From: a virus
Virus record (IMG/VR): IMGVR_UViG_3300005288_000001
Coordinates: 108,502-172,501 of that record
Length of the DNA: 64,000 nt
Reading direction: 5' to 3' (one strand)
Position 1 is the first letter of the stretch, and each line of letters starts with the position of its first letter. Of the stretch, positions 27,185 to 36,014 are shown one piece after another. The position numbers were made by a program, and so were the translations under genes. Under the pieces are notes generated by a model. It searched no databases, was not told where the DNA came from, and saw only the letters and a list, made by a program, of their open reading frames with translations.

Positions 27185-30100
27185 TATGTGTCAAGCAGGA
27201 TGATACCCTGTCCGTAAGTTTTGTCGTTAAGCATCGTGAATGCTTGTTTCGCGGCACCGACGTAGCGGTGAGAGATGTGAATCCAAACAATACGCTTCGC
27301 ACGTGAGTTACCTGGACGGCCTGGGTCACGATATTCCAGGATCAGTTGATGGAACGGCAGGGCTGCAGCCATAGCCTTCGCCAGATCGTAGTGAGCTTGA
27401 TAGTCAAAATTCTTACCAGACAAAACGATATCACAAGCATTTCCCTTAGGGTGATCCGATACCTTCGATTCGTTGGCGGTTAGACCAGCAAAGCGATATC
27501 CGGACGTAATCACGAAGCCAGAGCGACCACCTGGAACTAACGAGATCAGTGGTTCCATAATGTTCTCTGCCAGACCCTTCAGGTTACACACAATTTCTTG
27601 CTTCGTGTACTTGCGTGGAGTTGCGCTACGGTTATCTTGCAGTAGTTGGTCCGCAAGAACATGCTTAGGATCGCAGATCAAGTTGCCCAGAGTGAACGAA
27701 GTGGATAGCTTCAGGCTCAATGGATAGTCGTTCATTGCCATGATCAGATCACAACTCTTTGGAGCAGCAACAGCAGTATTGACTGGTGCTGGAGATTGTT
27801 CCTCAGCAGGCGTATTTTCTGGAGTAGCCTTCTTACCAATGATTTCGCTGTCGCGCTTCTTGTGGTAAGCCGTTCCCTTGTCGGTTGCGATTTCTTCTGG
27901 CGTTTCAAACGACGAATCAATTTCAAAGTTACGTGGTGGCGTGGTCAGGTTCTGGAAGCGATTATTCGCTGGGTTACCAAAGCTAGGTGGCGATGCCGTT
28001 GGAAGCGAGTCAGCTGACTTGGCCTTCTCAACACTTGCCGCTCCTGCGATAGGTTGAATCGTTGGAATCGTTGGAACTTGCGCCGTAACCGTCGTGGCGA
28101 TACCTGAGTTCAGGTCGATACGAGCAGCATCAATTGCGTAGTTGCCTGTCGTCTTCAGGTAGAAATAGCCAGTAGACGAGATGTTAGTGTTGCCACTTGA
28201 CGAGATAATCGTGTCACCACTGGTAGCTCCCATGCTCATCGAGCCAGAAGACATAACCATGCTGCTCGAAATCATCGAGTCAACTCCGGCAATAACCTTT
28301 ACGCTCGATGCAGCCGTGGTAGTCTTCGCTCCGGTAACAACCAAAGTTTGCGAACCACCAACTGAGATATTGTTTCCGCCACCGATCTTCAGATCATTCT
28401 TGCCGGTAACGTCGAACTTTTGAGCTCCACCAACCTTCACGGTGCTGTCGCTACCAATGTCCGCATCAGACTTACCACCAACCTTCAGCTTTGTATCGCC
28501 GTCAATATTGGTTTGGTTGTCCTTGGCAATCTTGTCAGTACGACCACCGCCAATGTTAATTGTTTGATCGTTCTTGACGATAAGCGTATCGAAGTCACCG
28601 ACGTTGACCGTGCGATCCTTGCCGATAACCTTATGTTCCCAACCACCTACGTCGATCTTCCAGTTGCCACCGATGTTGAGGTTGAAGTCGCGAGCAACGT
28701 TCATATCCAGGTCTTGTTCCAGATCGATCTGAGTATGACCGGCCACACGAATGTGCGCGTCAGCGTTCACGTAGATGGAAGTGAAACCTTCGGAAGTAAT
28801 ACTGTATGCGCCCTTGATGTAGACGTATCCGTTACGGTCGACGATCTCATAGCCGTCTCCAGTGATACGATTCACTTGAGTTCCATTAACATCCATTTCA
28901 ATGAACGTTCCGGAACGATGCATAAGATTGACACGTTCATTATCCGGCGTATCATCCATTTCAAAGATGTGTCCCGACTCTGACGACTTCATACGATTGT
29001 ATGGGTAGCGAGCGTTATATGGGATCGGTGGCTGGCTCCAGGTGCTTCCATCAGCAGTTGGAATTTCAGTCATACGCGTGTTGTCACGAGTCTGAACTGA
29101 CGTACCATCTGTGCGTCCACGAGCGAGACGATTGGTGTCTGGTTCGTTAAGGAATTCGCGAAGTGGATACTTCATGTTTGGGTCGCGGAAACCAAGCAGA
29201 AGACTAGCCTGACGGTCAGCTGGGAAGCCTGTGCTGGCAACAGCGACGTTTGGCGGCTGATCACCAACAACAGCTGTTTGCTCTTGCTTCTGCGGAATTT
29301 GCATCGCATCTGCGTCGGCAATCAGGAAGTACTGGTAATATGCCTTCTTCTTTTGCTTGATGTTAGGAACGTTGTAACCAACGGCCTGGCATGCTGCATC
29401 GAAGTATCCTGGATCGTTCTGTGCGACCTTAACGCGATCCTTGAAATATGCTACAGCGACGTATGCGCCATGTTCAATATCATTCAGGAGTTCTGGACTA
29501 CCAACGATGTCAATGCCGGATAGCTTGGCATAACGATTGTAGTTGTATGCGCCGGTCAGCTGTACATAGCCGCGTCCGAAGTAATTCGCACCATCGTCAG
29601 CTCCCTTGTTACCAAGGTTCTTACCTGAACGAGTAGTTGGTCCATAGATGAAACGGAAGAAGTCTTCACGACTTCCCTTCCAGTTCGCATATTCATCTGC
29701 CTGTGCATCCGTGAGCCAGCTGAATACTTCCTTGATACGCGAGCGGGAATACTTGTATCCTTCGTTCTGCGGAACCCATTCAGATTCGCCACCGATAATA
29801 CCAAGGATCGCTGCGCGCGCGTAGGACGCTGTAATGCCCATCTTGTCCATGGCACGGCCAATTGCTTGGATACCGTTGGCACAAGTTCCCTTGATAACCA
29901 CGTTCGATCCGGTACGCTTTCCGTAAGGCGCTGCACCAGGAATACCGCCGATAGGTGCGCTTGACGGAGTAGGTGGTGGCGATGCAACTGGAGTAACGGC
30001 CAGGGCTTCTTGGCTTGGCGGAATTGGTGTACCAATCATCGTAACGATTGGAATTTGAGCAGGTTTTGATGTGGTTGTGCTTTGTTCGTCGAACATCAAG

Positions 30101-30411
30101 TCCGGCATGTCAGCGTCGACAGTCATTTCCCCTTGAGGAATACCACCGATACTTCCGAACATGAATGGTTGTTGCTTATCATTGTCGCGGAAGAGAATAG
30201 CCAGCACAGTGCCTTCTACAGGACCTACTGGTGCGTCACCGATACCACTCATAGCTGCCGATTCAAGACCCTGAATAGGATAGGCCCATGGCAAATCCGA
30301 GGTTGGCAGAAGCGACTTATCATGTGTGTGAAGACCGTGGATGCGCACTTGGCAACGACCCAACTTAAGTGGGTCCATTCGGCTTTCAACTACACCTGTA
30401 TAAAATTCCAT
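27184..30411 (-). CDS. 5: gp5-like hub spike with GH19 and M15-type domains
   Basis: This is the central puncturing spike of the baseplate, 1075 residues against 575 in T4. Residues 1-95 form the OB-fold (YTGVVESRMDPLKLGRCQVR, IHGLH). Residues 175-365 look like a GH19 chitinase/lysozyme (GGESEW with candidate E209; NYFGRGYVQLTGAYNYNRYA) instead of T4's GH24 lysozyme. Residues 580-770 are a triple-stranded beta-helix with repeated VGG/IGG turns. The C-terminus (885-1075) resembles peptidase M15: SGYR at 970-973, SDHPKGNACD at 985-994, WIHISH at 1043-1048. The ATG at 30411 overlaps the gp27 stop and is preferred over an in-frame upstream codon at 30456. Confidence 0.9.
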   Translation of the reverse strand: MEFYTGVVESRMDPLKLGRCQVRIHGLHTHDKSLLPTSDLPWAYPIQGLESAAMSGIGDAPVGPVEGTVLAILFRDNDKQQPFMFGSIGGIPQGEMTVDADMPDLMFDEQSTTTSKPAQIPIVTMIGTPIPPSQEALAVTPVASPPPTPSSAPIGGIPGAAPYGKRTGSNVVIKGTCANGIQAIGRAMDKMGITASYARAAILGIIGGESEWVPQNEGYKYSRSRIKEVFSWLTDAQADEYANWKGSREDFFRFIYGPTTRSGKNLGNKGADDGANYFGRGYVQLTGAYNYNRYAKLSGIDIVGSPELLNDIEHGAYVAVAYFKDRVKVAQNDPGYFDAACQAVGYNVPNIKQKKKAYYQYFLIADADAMQIPQKQEQTAVVGDQPPNVAVASTGFPADRQASLLLGFRDPNMKYPLREFLNEPDTNRLARGRTDGTSVQTRDNTRMTEIPTADGSTWSQPPIPYNARYPYNRMKSSESGHIFEMDDTPDNERVNLMHRSGTFIEMDVNGTQVNRITGDGYEIVDRNGYVYIKGAYSITSEGFTSIYVNADAHIRVAGHTQIDLEQDLDMNVARDFNLNIGGNWKIDVGGWEHKVIGKDRTVNVGDFDTLIVKNDQTINIGGGRTDKIAKDNQTNIDGDTKLKVGGKSDADIGSDSTVKVGGAQKFDVTGKNDLKIGGGNNISVGGSQTLVVTGAKTTTAASSVKVIAGVDSMISSSMVMSSGSMSMGATSGDTIISSSGNTNISSTGYFYLKTTGNYAIDAARIDLNSGIATTVTAQVPTIPTIQPIAGAASVEKAKSADSLPTASPPSFGNPANNRFQNLTTPPRNFEIDSSFETPEEIATDKGTAYHKKRDSEIIGKKATPENTPAEEQSPAPVNTAVAAPKSCDLIMAMNDYPLSLKLSTSFTLGNLICDPKHVLADQLLQDNRSATPRKYTKQEIVCNLKGLAENIMEPLISLVPGGRSGFVITSGYRFAGLTANESKVSDHPKGNACDIVLSGKNFDYQAHYDLAKAMAAALPFHQLILEYRDPGRPGNSRAKRIVWIHISHRYVGAAKQAFTMLNDKTYGQGIILLDT

Positions 30412-31661
30412 TACGTTCCTTTGAGAATCGAGTCTTTGATCAATTCCATATTGCAAATATGTTCCTTGTTGGTGATCTGATGGGATAGAGCCGAGATCAG
30501 ATACATTCCAGACAGGATTGGGTCGACAACATCCTTGTGCGTGTCTTCAGCACGAACTGGTTTGTTGCGATAAATTTCTAGCTTGACGGTTCGACCGACA
30601 GTGTAGTCCAAACGACCTGGCACTGTAATTTGAAGCTTCAGGGATTCAGCTTGCTTCAGGAGTGAGACGCGGCTTTGAATCGAATCAGAATTGGTAACGT
30701 CGGTATATCCGTTGAAGTTACCATAATACTTTGGCACAAACAGACGAAGAGCATCCGCACGATAATTTGAGCCACGCTGTATCAAAGCTGAATCGTTTAG
30801 GGTTTGGGTCGTCTTTGTTTTAGCGTCGAACACTCTGTATGTATATTTCTTAGTCGTGACGTCAAACGAGGTAAGAGTTGAGGCGTAGTAACCACCTTGC
30901 GCTCGGTCAAGATAGTTGAACAGCTCAGGAACATACATGTTCTGAATACGCTTGTAGTCCTGGTTGATATCGCGAACGGTGTTGCCGTCAGCCATAGTTG
31001 TACGAGTGTAATTGTCGTACACGAAACCAGCCACTGGAGGTACACCGTAAAGTGATTCAAGCGATGCAAAGACGTAACCTTCGCGATTTTCAAAGAAGAC
31101 ATAGCTTGGTGTTCCGCGCTTGCTTTCTGCGTCTTCCATGATGTATGTTAGGTTTTGAACTGGCGACCAGAAGTTCGAGATGTACTTCTGTGTATTGCCT
31201 GTCTCTTCAATGTTCTTAGCCTTCTTCGAATTCAGTCCTTCCGAACCAAGAAGCTGTGCCGCGATGTCAGAGTTCTTACCGCTGAACACCTTGCTAATCT
31301 TCTTGTTGGCGTCGATGATTGCTTCTAGCGACATGAAGTGTAGAATATACGCTGAGCTTCCTTCGTTGAACTGGTCCTTGTTTGCCATCTTGTACAGGTA
31401 AAACTGTTCTTTGATCTTGGCGATTTTAGGAGTTTCGATTTCAATATTGACGCGTTCCTCACCAATCAATGGTAGGACGGAAGCAATATCTACGTTATCT
31501 AAGAGAGTGAAGTTACCAGTAATGAACGCCGAAAAGATGTCTTCGTAGATTTCAACGGAGACAACCTTGCTGGTGACATCCAGCACAACTCCCCTGGAGT
31601 TGATAATTTCAATCTTCTTAATGCTGACGTCGCCAGCCTTGGAAATAGTGTCTACGGTCAT
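30411..31661 (-). CDS. 27: gp27-like baseplate hub
   Basis: This 416-residue protein (T4 gp27 has 391) begins with a beta module (IKKIEIINSRGVVLDVTSKV, SVEIYEDIFSAFITG). It continues with LHFMSLEAIIDANKKISKVF and a C-terminal 'LKLQITVPGRLDYTVGRTVK' strand pair, typical of gp27/gpD hub proteins. The hub trimer connects the tail tube to the gp5 spike. It is directly upstream of gp5 (TAATG) and downstream of gp53 (ATGA). Confidence 0.85.
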   Translation of the reverse strand: MTVDTISKAGDVSIKKIEIINSRGVVLDVTSKVVSVEIYEDIFSAFITGNFTLLDNVDIASVLPLIGEERVNIEIETPKIAKIKEQFYLYKMANKDQFNEGSSAYILHFMSLEAIIDANKKISKVFSGKNSDIAAQLLGSEGLNSKKAKNIEETGNTQKYISNFWSPVQNLTYIMEDAESKRGTPSYVFFENREGYVFASLESLYGVPPVAGFVYDNYTRTTMADGNTVRDINQDYKRIQNMYVPELFNYLDRAQGGYYASTLTSFDVTTKKYTYRVFDAKTKTTQTLNDSALIQRGSNYRADALRLFVPKYYGNFNGYTDVTNSDSIQSRVSLLKQAESLKLQITVPGRLDYTVGRTVKLEIYRNKPVRAEDTHKDVVDPILSGMYLISALSHQITNKEHICNMELIKDSILKGT

Positions 31662-32161
31662 ACAGCCATTAGTGCGTCAAAATTGCTCAGGAGTACTGGA
31701 ATTAGTGACGGAGAGATTAGTTTGATTCGACGCTTTGCTTCGTTAATAGATTCTTCGTAGTCAAAATTCGAAACAGAAACAGCCGAAGGGTTGGTGCTAT
31801 TGACCACATATCCATTATCATCCACGTAGTGGTGGGTGTGATATTCGTTCCCTTCACCATATTTACGTGTAATATGTTGCATCAGGATTGGAGTTGATAG
31901 CGGGAAATCTGATACGTAATCGTACTTCTCGTTCAGGAGCATAACGACCCAATGCAGTTGAGCCGACCCATAAACCTTCTCAGCAATTAGTTGTGCGGTC
32001 TCACCATCGCGAATAATGTACTCTTCGTAGAGGGTGATATTGGCCAGAACGTCGCGGCGAACACGAACGTTGCGTGTAATGTCGCGCAGACGAACAAGAA
32101 TTTCCTGCCCGTCTGATCCATTGTATCCATGTAGGATAGTTGGGAAGTTGTCGAAATACAT
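31658..32161 (-). CDS. 53: gp53-like baseplate wedge
   Basis: This 167-residue protein (T4 gp53 has 196) has LYEEYIIRDGETAQLIAEKV and YGSAQLHWVVMLLNEKYD, the LysM-like block that identifies gp53. Gp53 clamps adjacent wedges to each other at the inner ring. It overlaps gp27 by 4 bp (ATGA) and gp48 by 1 bp. Confidence 0.92.
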   Translation of the reverse strand: MYFDNFPTILHGYNGSDGQEILVRLRDITRNVRVRRDVLANITLYEEYIIRDGETAQLIAEKVYGSAQLHWVVMLLNEKYDYVSDFPLSTPILMQHITRKYGEGNEYHTHHYVDDNGYVVNSTNPSAVSVSNFDYEESINEAKRRIKLISPSLIPVLLSNFDALMAV

Positions 32162-33351
32162 TAGTATCCTTTGCGAATAGCTTCTTTGGTGAGCGTAGCC
32201 AGTTCCTTGAATTGGAGAATCAAGTTCACTTGGATTGGTGCGCCATCATTAGTTGATGCCCAAACACCTTGTGGTGTATAGTCCGTCAGCATGCTGACAA
32301 GAACTGAGGACGTCAGCTTAGGCAAGTGTGGGTTTTCGCTGTCCTTGTGATAGAAGCTAATGTCGAATTCCGATGGATTCACGTAGATGAACTTATTGCT
32401 TCCCAGATATTCTGGGTGCATGTGGTACTTGAATTCGTCAATGATGTTCTCGATCAAGATCATTTCTTCTTGATTACGTGGGAAGAACTGATAGGCCATA
32501 ACGAACGAACGGAAGTCAACACCGTTGAACAGCAGTTCCGTACGTGGGTTTGGAGCCACACCTGCCAGAGCCTGAAGGCCAGCAGCGTTTGGTGTTGATA
32601 GAGCCAGGGCCGCACCAGCGGTGCCCAATCCTTCTCCGGCCGTTCCACCAGCACGGAAAGCGTTCTTCAAACGATCAACCGTTGGCGTGCCAGCGGCAGA
32701 GTCTTCAGCAATAGACTGTCCCATCGCCTTAACCGCATCGATGATCTTTCCACCACCTTCAGCACCGATAGCAAAGTTCTTGAGATCAGCTACTCCATAG
32801 ATCATAGAATATTGGGTCTTAACATCGTTCGGCATATGGAGCATGATAGCCTTCTTGAGACGCTTGCGTCCCTTTTGGATACCAATACCAGATGCCGCCA
32901 GAAGGGCAACCGGAACCGTGGCCAGCGCGCCGGAGGCAGCACCACCAATGGCGGAACCAACGAAGTTACCACGAAGGAACGAACCGATAGCACCAAGACC
33001 CGCGCCCGCGAACAAGTTTTGACCAAGCACACCAGCAACAGCTTGTGCTTCGCTTAGGTTCGATTCTTGAATGGAGCTGGTTACGCGCTTGTCATAATCC
33101 TTGACATAGTCGCCCGAACCAAGAGTATTGCCGCCAACATCCATTGGACGCGCAGCATCTGAGACGTTGATATAGAAAACAACGAAGTTTGATCCATATC
33201 GCTCGTCGTTAGATAAAAGGTCTTGCGGATAGACCATTTCACTAACGTCATATTTGTTTGCGTCAAACGTGCCGTCGATGGTCCGATCGTTTGTCGAACT
33301 GTCTACGTCAATTTTGTTATCGATTTTTCTTACGTCTGCTTGGAATGCCAT
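32161..33351 (-). CDS. 48: gp48-like baseplate tail-tube cap
   Basis: This 396-residue protein (T4 gp48 has 364) has a hydrophobic Ala/Gly-rich middle and a C-terminal block, NPRTELLFNGVDFRSFVMAY, then QFFPRNQEEMILIENIIDEF. That is the tube-cap signature shared by gp48 and gp54. It starts the tail tube on the hub. Its start is preceded by a hairpin that contains a late-promoter-like box. Confidence 0.88.
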   Translation of the reverse strand: MAFQADVRKIDNKIDVDSSTNDRTIDGTFDANKYDVSEMVYPQDLLSNDERYGSNFVVFYINVSDAARPMDVGGNTLGSGDYVKDYDKRVTSSIQESNLSEAQAVAGVLGQNLFAGAGLGAIGSFLRGNFVGSAIGGAASGALATVPVALLAASGIGIQKGRKRLKKAIMLHMPNDVKTQYSMIYGVADLKNFAIGAEGGGKIIDAVKAMGQSIAEDSAAGTPTVDRLKNAFRAGGTAGEGLGTAGAALALSTPNAAGLQALAGVAPNPRTELLFNGVDFRSFVMAYQFFPRNQEEMILIENIIDEFKYHMHPEYLGSNKFIYVNPSEFDISFYHKDSENPHLPKLTSSVLVSMLTDYTPQGVWASTNDGAPIQVNLILQFKELATLTKEAIRKGY

Positions 33352-33353
33352 TT

Positions 33354-33388
33354 GAAGCCCATAGTGTTTCTACACTATTTAGGGCTTC
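33354..33388 (-). promoter_or_regulatory. hairpin enclosing a late-type box before gp48
   Basis: Two nested stems pair: GAAGCCC with GGGCTTC (33354-33360 and 33382-33388) and TAGTGT with ACACTA (33362-33367 and 33372-33377), with a four-base loop. The minus-strand box CTAAATAG (33375-33382) lies in the 5' arm. Initiation about five bases after it falls in the loop. A late transcript would therefore lack the 5' arm, while a longer transcript would fold the hairpin 2 bases from the gp48 ATG. Confidence 0.6.
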
Positions 33389-33389
33389 T

Positions 33390-33566
33390 TTAGGAATTCA
33401 AACCGAAGAGATAGAAGAGAAATGCGCAAACGAAAACGATGGTGATCAGGAAGACGAAGGGCTTGTGATAGGCGAACTTCACCACCAGATACATGGCGCC
33501 GAGGACACCAATGATAGAAAGTCCCAGAAGCAACCAGACGAGGGCTTCCCCTTGAAGTGCAGTCAT
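33390..33566 (-). CDS. small two-TM membrane protein
   Basis: An ATG at 33566 opens 58 codons. The product (starting MTALQGEALVWLLLGLSIIG) has two transmembrane helices, about residues 9-31 and 36-56. The ATG overlaps the TGA of the upstream small gene (ATGA), supporting translation of both. Function is unknown. It could be an accessory lysis or superinfection membrane protein. The frame also extends upstream without a better start. Confidence 0.65.
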   Translation of the reverse strand: MTALQGEALVWLLLGLSIIGVLGAMYLVVKFAYHKPFVFLITIVFVCAFLFYLFGLNS

Positions 33567-33724
33567 GCTCGTTTTCCGAAGTAGAATATCGCCGCAAAGT
33601 AGGCGTAGAAGAGGATGATCAACGATGATCCTGGGTTCTTCACGACCCACATAAACAGCAAATAGATTATGTAGATTCCAGCCAGGCTGCCGAAGACTGT
33701 AAAGAGAAACTCGTTAATATCCAT
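33563..33724 (-). CDS. 53-residue two-TM membrane protein
   Basis: The ATG at 33724 follows GGAGGGCTT, a good ribosome site. The product (MDINEFLFTVFGSLAGIYII...) has two hydrophobic segments (about 5-25 and 32-48) and ends GKRA. It overlaps the next membrane-protein gene by ATGA. It is the first gene of the minus virion-side operon at this divergent junction. Family not recognised. Confidence 0.65.
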   Translation of the reverse strand: MDINEFLFTVFGSLAGIYIIYLLFMWVVKNPGSSLIILFYAYFAAIFYFGKRA

Positions 33725-33788
33725 AAGCCCTCCACGGCTGGTTATAAACCTAGTTTGCGCCAGTTTTGAATAAAAGTAAAGCTAGAAC

Positions 33789-33796
33789 TATAAATA
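33789..33796 (+). promoter_or_regulatory. T4-type late promoter TATAAATA before gp4
   Basis: A perfect TATAAATA ends only 4 bases before the gp4 ATG at 33801. A T4 late start lies roughly 5-6 bases past the box, so transcription would begin at or just inside the start codon. The mRNA would then be leaderless, or this box serves an internal start. On the minus strand of the same gap, a CTTTACTTTTATT element (33768-33780) resembles the early promoter family, but its -10 is weak. Confidence 0.6.
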
Positions 33797-33800
33797 AAAG

Positions 33801-34280
33801 ATGGCTAAGACTAGAACCAAAACTAAATACCACCAAGGATTATTCACTCCGACCAACCCAAAGAAATACTATGGCGAGTTGAAGGAAATTGTCTACCGTT
33901 CGTCTTGGGAATTACGAGCTATGAAATGGTTCGATGCAACTCCTGGAATTGTGAAATGGAACTCCGAAGGGTGCGTCATTCCCTATATGTGTCCAACCGA
34001 TGGCAAGATGCATCGTTACTTTATCGACTTCGCCGTGCAAAGCCAAAAACGCGATGGAACTATGCAGATTCTCCTGGTAGAAATAAAGCCCGCTTCCCAA
34101 CGAGTCCCGCCTAAATACTCAGGTAGACAGACTAAATCCTACAAGGCAGCATGCCTTACATACATGAAGAATGAAGCGAAATGGACTGCAGCGAAAGCAT
34201 ATTGTGCTGAGCGTGGTTGGCATTTTGTTATCTTAGACGAATACGATCTAGGACTTAAACCGAGACCAATGAATGGCTGA
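33801..34280 (+). CDS. 4: gp4-like head completion protein
   Basis: This 159-residue protein (T4 gp4 has 150) contains KTKYHQGLFTPTNPKKYYGE, IVYRSSWELRAMKWFD and FAVQSQKRDGTMQILLVEIK. These show the TnsA-like nuclease fold of T4 gp4, needed to finish filled heads. The E of SSWELR and the VEIK strand are in the positions of the PD-(D/E)XK-like core. It is the first gene of the plus-strand cluster and overlaps the next by 8 bp. Confidence 0.9.
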   Translation: MAKTRTKTKYHQGLFTPTNPKKYYGELKEIVYRSSWELRAMKWFDATPGIVKWNSEGCVIPYMCPTDGKMHRYFIDFAVQSQKRDGTMQILLVEIKPASQRVPPKYSGRQTKSYKAACLTYMKNEAKWTAAKAYCAERGWHFVILDEYDLGLKPRPMNG

Positions 34281-34863
34281 TAACATCGCCCAACTGTTAA
34301 AGAAGAATCACTATGAGCTGGCATCTATTCAAAGGAATAGTTCTATCTGGTTCGAAACTCAAGCATTCAAATTGCTGGATGTCAACGGAGTAGAAGCTAA
34401 ATCAGCGCTCCAGGGTGACGCCCGAAAGCTAAAGACTACGTTTGATTTGGGTTCAATGTACTTCTTCCTGTATGACGCGAAGCACAAAGACAAGCTCCCA
34501 TACTACGACATGTTTCCATTGGTGTTGCCATTCAGCGTGACGAAGAACGGTTTTGTTGGATTGAACCTCCACTACCTTCCTTACGACATGCGAATTCGCC
34601 TGCTATCAAAGCTACAAGAATTCCGTACCAGTAACTCGCTCACACCTCAAAGCAAACTGCGTTTTCAATGGGAAACGCTCCAGTCGGTCGCGCGCGGGAA
34701 GGGAACTAAAGCCTGCGTCAAGCAATACCTTGGTGACCACGTTGGTTCACCTTTCCGTCTTGTGCCACCGGATGATTGGGCTACCGCGTGTATGCTTCCG
34801 CTTGAACGTTTCTCGGGCAGCGACAAATTCCAAGTCTGGTCTGATTCTCTAAGAAAACTATAA
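34273..34863 (+). CDS. conserved T4-type protein next to gp4 (role unclear)
   Basis: This 196-residue protein has LPYYDMFPLVLPFSVTKNGF, VGLNLHYLPYDMRIRLLSKL and a C-terminal 'KACVKQYLGDHV...LPLERF' block. I recognise the pattern from T4-like phages, where similar proteins sit beside gp4 and have been linked to DNA ends or the baseplate, but I cannot fix its identity. In T4, gene 2 (DNA end protector) neighbours gene 4, so that is one candidate. Start overlaps gp4, and its TAA overlaps the gp54 ATG. Confidence 0.55.
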   Translation: MADNIAQLLKKNHYELASIQRNSSIWFETQAFKLLDVNGVEAKSALQGDARKLKTTFDLGSMYFFLYDAKHKDKLPYYDMFPLVLPFSVTKNGFVGLNLHYLPYDMRIRLLSKLQEFRTSNSLTPQSKLRFQWETLQSVARGKGTKACVKQYLGDHVGSPFRLVPPDDWATACMLPLERFSGSDKFQVWSDSLRKL

Positions 34864-36014
34864 TGTCACTAAAAGACTTCATCGCTGCGTCTCGCCTAAT
34901 GGGAATCGCGAAGCCTAACCGCTTCACGGTTTACTTCCAAGCACCTAACACCCTGGCGAATGCAGGACCGTTCGCACCAAACGCGATGCAAAACATCGCT
35001 CTCTATTGCAATCGTGCTGAACTGCCAGGCATCTCAGTATCCACCACTGCAATTCGAACCACCGGTGAAGTGATGAACATCGCCTACGATCGAAACTTCG
35101 AACCGTTCTCGCTAACGTTCTACGCAGACATTGGCATGAACGCAAAGTATTTCTTCGAAGAATGGATCAATTCGATTCAGGATCGAAACGATCGCACGTT
35201 TGCCTACTATGACGACTATACTATCCCTAAGATGGTCATCGACGTAGAAACCGTAAAGAACGAGCCAACGTATCGCGTGGAAATGTACAAGGTCTTCCCT
35301 AAGTCGGTCAGCGGAGTTCAGCTTGACTACGCGAACAATGGTCTAATGGAGATTACCGTCACCTTTGAATACCGCAACTGGAAGTCCAAACAAGTTGTCG
35401 GTGGAGCTGAAACATCGTGGAGTAGTGATAGCACAGGTTTCAAGGATCGTTTCACCAATATCCAAGGCGGTCTAAGTCTGGGATTGGGCAAGTTCAACTT
35501 CCAAGGAAGTACACTAAGTCAAGTCGCTGTTCTTGGTAAGTCAGTTCTTGGTGGTGTTATTGGTCAAACCCAAGTCGCCTTCAACTCACTATCGAGCAGT
35601 ATCTCAGGTCTGTCTAATCTTATCCCTGGTGGAATGAGCACCCCTGGAATCGTTAGTTCCATTACCGGAATGGCGTCGCAGGCTCGTGGTTACGCGAACC
35701 AAACAGGCAACATGGGAATTCAACTATCTACTCCTGCGGGTATCAATATGAGTTCGTCTACTTTGACGAGCATTGGTGGTATGCTAGGGAACTTGAATAC
35801 GTCCCTTGGACCGGCTGGAGCTATTAGTAGTTCTATCGCTAACTTCAACCCTTCGTCTACGGGAGCTATCGTGTCACAACTAGGAACTATGCAGGGTCAA
35901 TTGAATAGTATTGGCTCCGCACTTGGTTCCACAAACTCGGCGATCAACGCAGGTATCCTGGTTGCTTCGCTAGGATCTAATACTGGAGTAGCCCTTAATG
36001 GCCCAAGAGGATGA
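34863..36014 (+). CDS. 54: gp54-like baseplate tube initiator
   Basis: This 383-residue protein (T4 gp54 has 320) has a tube-fold core: FTVYFQAPNT near the start, then RNFEPFSLTFYADIGMNAKY, FFEEWINSIQDRNDRTF and ITVTFEYRNWK. Gp54 polymerises on gp48 and starts the tail tube. The C-terminal 180 residues are Ser/Gly-rich and flexible, longer than in T4. It overlaps the holin gene by 17 bp. Confidence 0.82.
   Translation: MSLKDFIAASRLMGIAKPNRFTVYFQAPNTLANAGPFAPNAMQNIALYCNRAELPGISVSTTAIRTTGEVMNIAYDRNFEPFSLTFYADIGMNAKYFFEEWINSIQDRNDRTFAYYDDYTIPKMVIDVETVKNEPTYRVEMYKVFPKSVSGVQLDYANNGLMEITVTFEYRNWKSKQVVGGAETSWSSDSTGFKDRFTNIQGGLSLGLGKFNFQGSTLSQVAVLGKSVLGGVIGQTQVAFNSLSSSISGLSNLIPGGMSTPGIVSSITGMASQARGYANQTGNMGIQLSTPAGINMSSSTLTSIGGMLGNLNTSLGPAGAISSSIANFNPSSTGAIVSQLGTMQGQLNSIGSALGSTNSAINAGILVASLGSNTGVALNGPRG

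Noticed and set aside
30412-30456. Longer N-terminus for gp5
   Set aside because: The ATG at 30411 overlaps the gp27 stop (TAATG) and the OB-fold begins right after it.
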